DNA of 34,975 nt from Welwitschia mirabilis (Eukaryota; Gnetophyta; Gnetopsida; Welwitschiales). Numbering within the stretch: position 1 is the first letter of the stretch; every line of letters starts with the position of its first letter. The notes under the pieces were generated by a model, which was given only the letters and a program-made list of their open reading frames with translations, had not been told where the DNA came from and made no database searches. This document shows positions 30,277 through 34,975 of the stretch, piece by piece. The stretch lies in contig JBOZIK010000001.1 in assembly GCA_051453625.1 (NCBI GenBank), forward strand, positions 183,058,497-183,093,471. Reading direction: 5' to 3'. Both the position numbers and the translations under genes were made by a program.

Positions 30277-31269
30277 AAGAGATGAATAATAGAATTGAAT
30301 GAGTATGACTTCATTCATGAAGATAATACAAAAATTAAAAAAATACAAAATACAATAAAAATAAATAAAATTACAACATAACTTAACACATTTCAAATTC
30401 TTTCTAGTCTACATTGAAAAATTAAATTCCTTTTAGACACAATGAAAAGGAATACATAACATTTTAAACTTTGGCTGTAATATTAATTGTCAAAACCTCA
30501 TAACAACTATATCTCAAGATTCCACTCAACTAATCGATCTGTTCTTTTTAGAACAATTGGTTTCAATCGACAAAAGTTACTATTAGTTTTTTTTCTTTTC
30601 TGTTTATGTTTAGTTTTTTTCTGTTTATGTTTAGTTTTTTTAGTTTCTTTNNNNNNNNNNNNNNNNNNNNNNNNNNNNNNNNNNNNNNNNNNNNNNNNNN
30701 NNNNNNNNNNNNNNNNNNNNNNNNNNNNNNNNNNNNNNNNNNNNNNNNNNNNNNNNNNNNNNNNNNNNNNNNNNNNNNNNNNNNNNNNNNNNNNNNNNNN
30801 NNNNNNNNNNNNNNNNNNNNNNNNNNNNNNNNNNNNNNNNNNNNNNNNNNNNNNNNNNNNNNNNNNNNNNNNNNNNNNNNNNNNNNNNNNNNNNNNNNNN
30901 NNNNNNNNNNNNNNNNNNNNNNNNNNNNNNNNNNNNNAAGTTACTATTAGTTTTTTTTTCTTTTCTGTTTATGTTTAGTTTTTTTCTGTTTATGTTTAGT
31001 TTTTTTAGTTTCTTAAGAGATGAATAATAGAATTGAGTGAGTATGACTTCATTCATGAAGATAACACAAAAATTTAAAATATATACAAAATATAATAAAA
31101 TAAATAAAAGTAAAACATAATTTTACGCATTTCAAATTCTTTCTAGTCTATATTCAAAAAATAAGTTCCTTTTAGATATAATGAAAATCAATACATAACA
31201 TTTCAAACTTTGGCTATAATATTAATCATCAAAACCTCACAAAAATTGTCTCAAGATTCCACTCAACTA
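30277..31269. repeat. Duplicated 255-bp block on either side of a gap
   Basis: 30277-30532 and 31015-31269 are direct copies, both starting AAGAGATGAATAATAGAATTG and ending TTCCACTCAACTA, roughly 85-90 percent identical by eye. Between them, a 76-bp segment (30574-30649) is repeated almost exactly at 30938-31014 across the N run, itself holding two TCTGTTTATGTTTAG units. This is either a tandem duplication of about 370 bp or a small element with terminal direct repeats. Confidence 0.75.
30651..30937. other. Assembly gap (287 N)
   Basis: The two edges are the same 76-77 bp sequence, differing by one T in a homopolymer. Open frames across it are artefacts. Confidence 0.99.
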
Positions 31270-33611
31270 TTAATCTTAACTTGTTACACTTGTTGTTCAA
31301 ATTAAAGGTCTTCTTATCTTATAATGCCTTATACTATTTAAACATTAAATTAGGATTTAATTAGGGTTATATTTCAATTCTTTGTTATCTTATTTCAAAT
31401 ATCTAGCTAACCACCTTTTTGAATTGATTACCCCACAAATAAATTACAAAAATTGTTTAAAATAGCTCCAAATCTATTAGAAAGGAATTAGACTCCAGTA
31501 AAATCATGTTAAATATATTTAGTATCATTCTAAAGACATCTATGAGTTTTAGCTAGATCTGTGTAAGTAAAGACTTGTATATGTCAACTTTTTAAGATTG
31601 GTGTTTCCAAAGTATCAACCATTGATTTTCTTACAGAAGCAAAAAATAAAATCCCTTCATGCAGATGTTGTTATAATTAGCATGAAATCAACTATTATTT
31701 TTATAGGTCTCCCTTTAAAAGTTGAGTAGTGGAAATGACTCTAAAAGAACTATGATAATTGATTCTGGAGGTAGAAAAGTAGGCAATATGATTTATTTTG
31801 CTCATCTAGATAAAATATTTTAGAAATATGCTTTTGAATATGCATCGTGATACATTTTTATTCAAGTTCTTAGTTACCTGATTTGGTCATTACCTTTTCT
31901 AGTATAAATCCAATAGGCATTTTTACATCATAAAGTACTTGCTAGGCATGTTCAACATCATTCACAGAACTTTTTCTTGGTTGATTTTATGAAGAAATAT
32001 TCCATCAATAAAGAACTTAGCATTCATATCTTTATGCTATAGTATTTGTTACTAATTGCATGTCTATGAAAACTTAACCTAGACATTATTAATAAGATCT
32101 AGTTCCATGCATGTTGAAATTACCAAATTTACCATTAATCTTTGAAAAATGTAATCTTGAAATTGTTAAGCTCCCAAAAATTTTTTCATGCATATATTAA
32201 GATTTATCCTAAAGGTTGATTAAAAAATGTTCCTTGTCAAAATCACTTTGGAAAATAAGAAATCATTTTTAAATTAAAGGTTAGAACTTGTATTTTACTT
32301 AGCCATTAGTTTAATTTAATATTTTAAATTCTTGTCATTTTATCATGGAGAGGGTCATTGATTTTCACAATGCTCATATTTTTAAAAAAAGAAACAAGAA
32401 TGCAATGATTTAAAACAAAAAGAGCCGAATAAGAAGAATGCAAAAGATCTTAAAAGAAACTATGGGTCTGACATTTTCTATTAGTACTAAATCAAAGTAT
32501 AATATGTCTAAAAATGTTAATGAAGATGGAAAGAAGGTTTTATAGGAAAGTACAAAATCTTCCCATGAAGAATACTTTTTCTTGAGGGAAAAAAGGTCAA
32601 TTTTATTTCATTTCAAAATAAAATGTACATCATACATCATCTCAATAGGAGGGATTCACCCAACTATCCTAAGAAACCAAAGTTAAAAGACCTTTAAAAC
32701 AACTTGTATCACTAGCCATAATAGTCTATTAATTTTTCTTTATGATAAAAATTAAAGTCTTTTGACCTTATTTTATTACCAAACATATTTGCAACTACCT
32801 TCTCCATTCTATATCAAAGAGTACTAGGGTTTTATATGAGTACCACTTTCTAGTGAGTTCTGATAATGTTCTTTATGGATGATATAGGAGTTAGACCTGA
32901 TTCTGTGTAATGTATTTCTAATCCATGAAAAGAGAAAGCTAATTGTATTCATCATATTTTGTTTCTTCCTTCATTAATTCTATTAGATTATTTTCCCTTC
33001 TATTATCATATCCCTCCTGCTCCTTGGTACAAAAAGAATCATATTTTTTAATCTTCTAATTTTTCTATGCCTCTTAGACTCTTGATTAGTATACACATTT
33101 TTACTTCTATTTTTTAATTTTTCATGATCTTGTAACTACGATTTCCCTAAATCTTCCTCTAAGCTTTTAGATTCCTTAGTATTTTCCTTTTGGATTGTTT
33201 TCTTAGCCTTCCTTCCCTTCTTCTCCTTCTTTTCATCTCAAATTTATTACTATTTCAGTGGCTACTTGTAACACCCTAACTTCAATTACCCTAATTAACC
33301 ATAATTTTTTTTGGCTATATTAACTAACATGCACAATGGAACCTAGGATCAAATCCTATTTAGAATCTATCAATACATTATAAGATTTAAAATAATTAGA
33401 AAACATAATTATTACTTAAACATAGACCCTTTTGGTTTGCATACAATAGTGATGTCAAAATTGTGTCTTATATTTATTCCTAACTTTGTTTTCGCCACAT
33501 AAAAATATCTTGTATAAAGTTGATAGGATGTTAACTTGTTTTATCACATACAATGGGTAAGTTTAGGATAGTGCATACCCAATGTTAGGAGGTTGCATCT
33601 CCTATTAATGT
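31270..33611. other. AT-rich non-coding stretch, no gene recognised
   Basis: No protein family recognised on either strand. TGTAACACCCTAACTTCAAT at 33267 resembles the start of some plant gypsy LTRs, but no polypurine tract precedes it and the partner end would fall in or beyond the following gap. Confidence 0.4.
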
Positions 33612-34596
33612 NNNNNNNNNNNNNNNNNNNNNNNNNNNNNNNNNNNNNNNNNNNNNNNNNNNNNNNNNNNNNNNNNNNNNNNNNNNNNNNNNNNNNNNNN
33701 NNNNNNNNNNNNNNNNNNNNNNNNNNNNNNNNNNNNNNNNNNNNNNNNNNNNNNNNNNNNNNNNNNNNNNNNNNNNNNNNNNNNNNNNNNNNNNNNNNNN
33801 NNNNNNNNNNNNNNNNNNNNNNNNNNNNNNNNNNNNNNNNNNNNNNNNNNNNNNNNNNNNNNNNNNNNNNNNNNNNNNNNNNNNNNNNNNNNNNNNNNNN
33901 NNNNNNNNNNNNNNNNNNNNNNNNNNNNNNNNNNNNNNNNNNNNNNNNNNNNNNNNNNNNNNNNNNNNNNNNNNNNNNNNNNNNNNNNNNNNNNNNNNNN
34001 NNNNNNNNNNNNNNNNNNNNNNNNNNNNNNNNNNNNNNNNNNNNNNNNNNNNNNNNNNNNNNNNNNNNNNNNNNNNNNNNNNNNNNNNNNNNNNNNNNNN
34101 NNNNNNNNNNNNNNNNNNNNNNNNNNNNNNNNNNNNNNNNNNNNNNNNNNNNNNNNNNNNNNNNNNNNNNNNNNNNNNNNNNNNNNNNNNNNNNNNNNNN
34201 NNNNNNNNNNNNNNNNNNNNNNNNNNNNNNNNNNNNNNNNNNNNNNNNNNNNNNNNNNNNNNNNNNNNNNNNNNNNNNNNNNNNNNNNNNNNNNNNNNNN
34301 NNNNNNNNNNNNNNNNNNNNNNNNNNNNNNNNNNNNNNNNNNNNNNNNNNNNNNNNNNNNNNNNNNNNNNNNNNNNNNNNNNNNNNNNNNNNNNNNNNNN
34401 NNNNNNNNNNNNNNNNNNNNNNNNNNNNNNNNNNNNNNNNNNNNNNNNNNNNNNNNNNNNNNNNNNNNNNNNNNNNNNNNNNNNNNNNNNNNNNNNNNNN
34501 NNNNNNNNNNNNNNNNNNNNNNNNNNNNNNNNNNNNNNNNNNNNNNNNNNNNNNNNNNNNNNNNNNNNNNNNNNNNNNNNNNNNNNNNNNNNNNNN
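33612..34596. other. Assembly gap (985 N)
   Basis: Unsequenced run of N. Confidence 0.99.
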
Positions 34597-34660
34597 TTAA
34601 AATTTCCGCTTGCGCGTTGACCGATCGAGCCCTTGAAATATCTAGTTGACTCGAGATCCG

Positions 34661-34842
34661 GTTGCCCTTACAAAAATGTTAGGTTGCCCTTACTTGGCTC
34701 ATATATTGACAGTCTGCTCATTAGGTCAATCTTACAGAAATGTTGAGTAGACCTAATAATGTTCAGTTGCCCTTACAAAATTATTGGGTAGACCTAACAA
34801 TGTCTGATCACCCTTACAGAAATGTTAGGTCGACCCCACATG
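34661..34842 (+). repeat. Degenerate 41-bp tandem repeat
   Basis: CTTACAGAAATGTT-like words recur at 34731, 34772 and 34813, exactly 41 bp apart, each followed by a GTAGACCTAAYAATGT-like segment; diverged partial units start at 34667 and 34689. It abuts the 985-N gap, so the array may continue inside it. Confidence 0.75.
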
Positions 34843-34975
34843 AAGTAGCCTTACTTAGAACATGTTCAAATCTTTCTATCTTTTGGATATAGATCTTATA
34901 GTTTTTTGCATCTGTAAAATCACATTTTATTTTACAAAAATCATATAAGTTTGACATTAATTGGCAAAATAAAAT

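Noticed and set aside
33267-33611. Start of another gypsy LTR at TGTAACACCC.
   Set aside because: No polypurine tract or target duplication precedes it, and the rest runs into a gap, so there is not enough to call an element.
1-34975. CRISPR arrays, bacterial operons, ribosome binding sites or phage genes.
   Set aside because: None of the repeats has regular short repeats with unique spacers, and the spliced Aux/IAA gene and LTR retrotransposons show plant nuclear DNA.

Overview
The window looks like draft-assembly nuclear DNA of a vascular plant. It is AT-rich, holds one compact intron-containing gene, and is otherwise mostly old, stop-riddled LTR retrotransposons and degenerate repeats, with three long and three 10-base runs of N. 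The very low gene density, heavily decayed elements and CpG loss outside a few islands suggest a large, repeat-rich genome, possibly a conifer or other gymnosperm. That placement is inference; no sequence here names the species.

Layout. 1-1.9 kb: no gene; a cytosine-free purine-rich minisatellite. 1.9-9.1 kb: a minus-strand Ty3/gypsy-type element with two diverged LTR copies (about 1.4 kb each), a polypurine tract, a polyprotein C-terminal remnant and one gag-like relic frame. 9.1-12.7 kb: a plus-strand Copia pol pseudogene (protease, integrase, RT, RNase H), with the first RT segment present twice across a 10-N gap. 12.7-17.3 kb: no gene; a SINE-like unit, a 649-N gap, a 72-bp tandem duplication and a TA microsatellite. 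17.4-18.3 kb: the 3' end of a second Copia element with its LTR. 18.8-22.2 kb: dispersed repeat pieces, one small CpG-retaining island and four more tRNA-like SINE modules. 22.26-24.07 kb: a complete 1.8-kb LTR element with LTRs, tRNA-type primer-binding site, degenerate gag zinc knuckle and a near-perfect 5-bp target duplication. 24.4-25.1 kb: a CpG-rich, gene-free island holding an unusual cluster of auxin-response hexamers and paired inverted motifs. 25.28-25.54 kb: a three-copy 85/87-bp minisatellite. 26.7-28.4 kb: the only intact gene, a four-exon Aux/IAA auxin co-repressor with its CpG-rich promoter. 28.4-35 kb: no gene; several short tandem duplications, a duplicated block around a 287-N gap, a 985-N gap and a 41-bp degenerate tandem repeat.

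Functionally the window centres on one auxin-signalling gene. Its protein carries the repression motif, the degron, and both halves of the PB1 interaction domain, so it should act as an auxin-degradable nuclear repressor of ARF transcription factors. Putative ARF-binding sites occur in its proximal promoter and, more strikingly, in the island 2.4-2.9 kb upstream, which fits the auxin-inducible feedback typical of this family. Everything else is repeat sediment, some of which reveals likely assembly problems.
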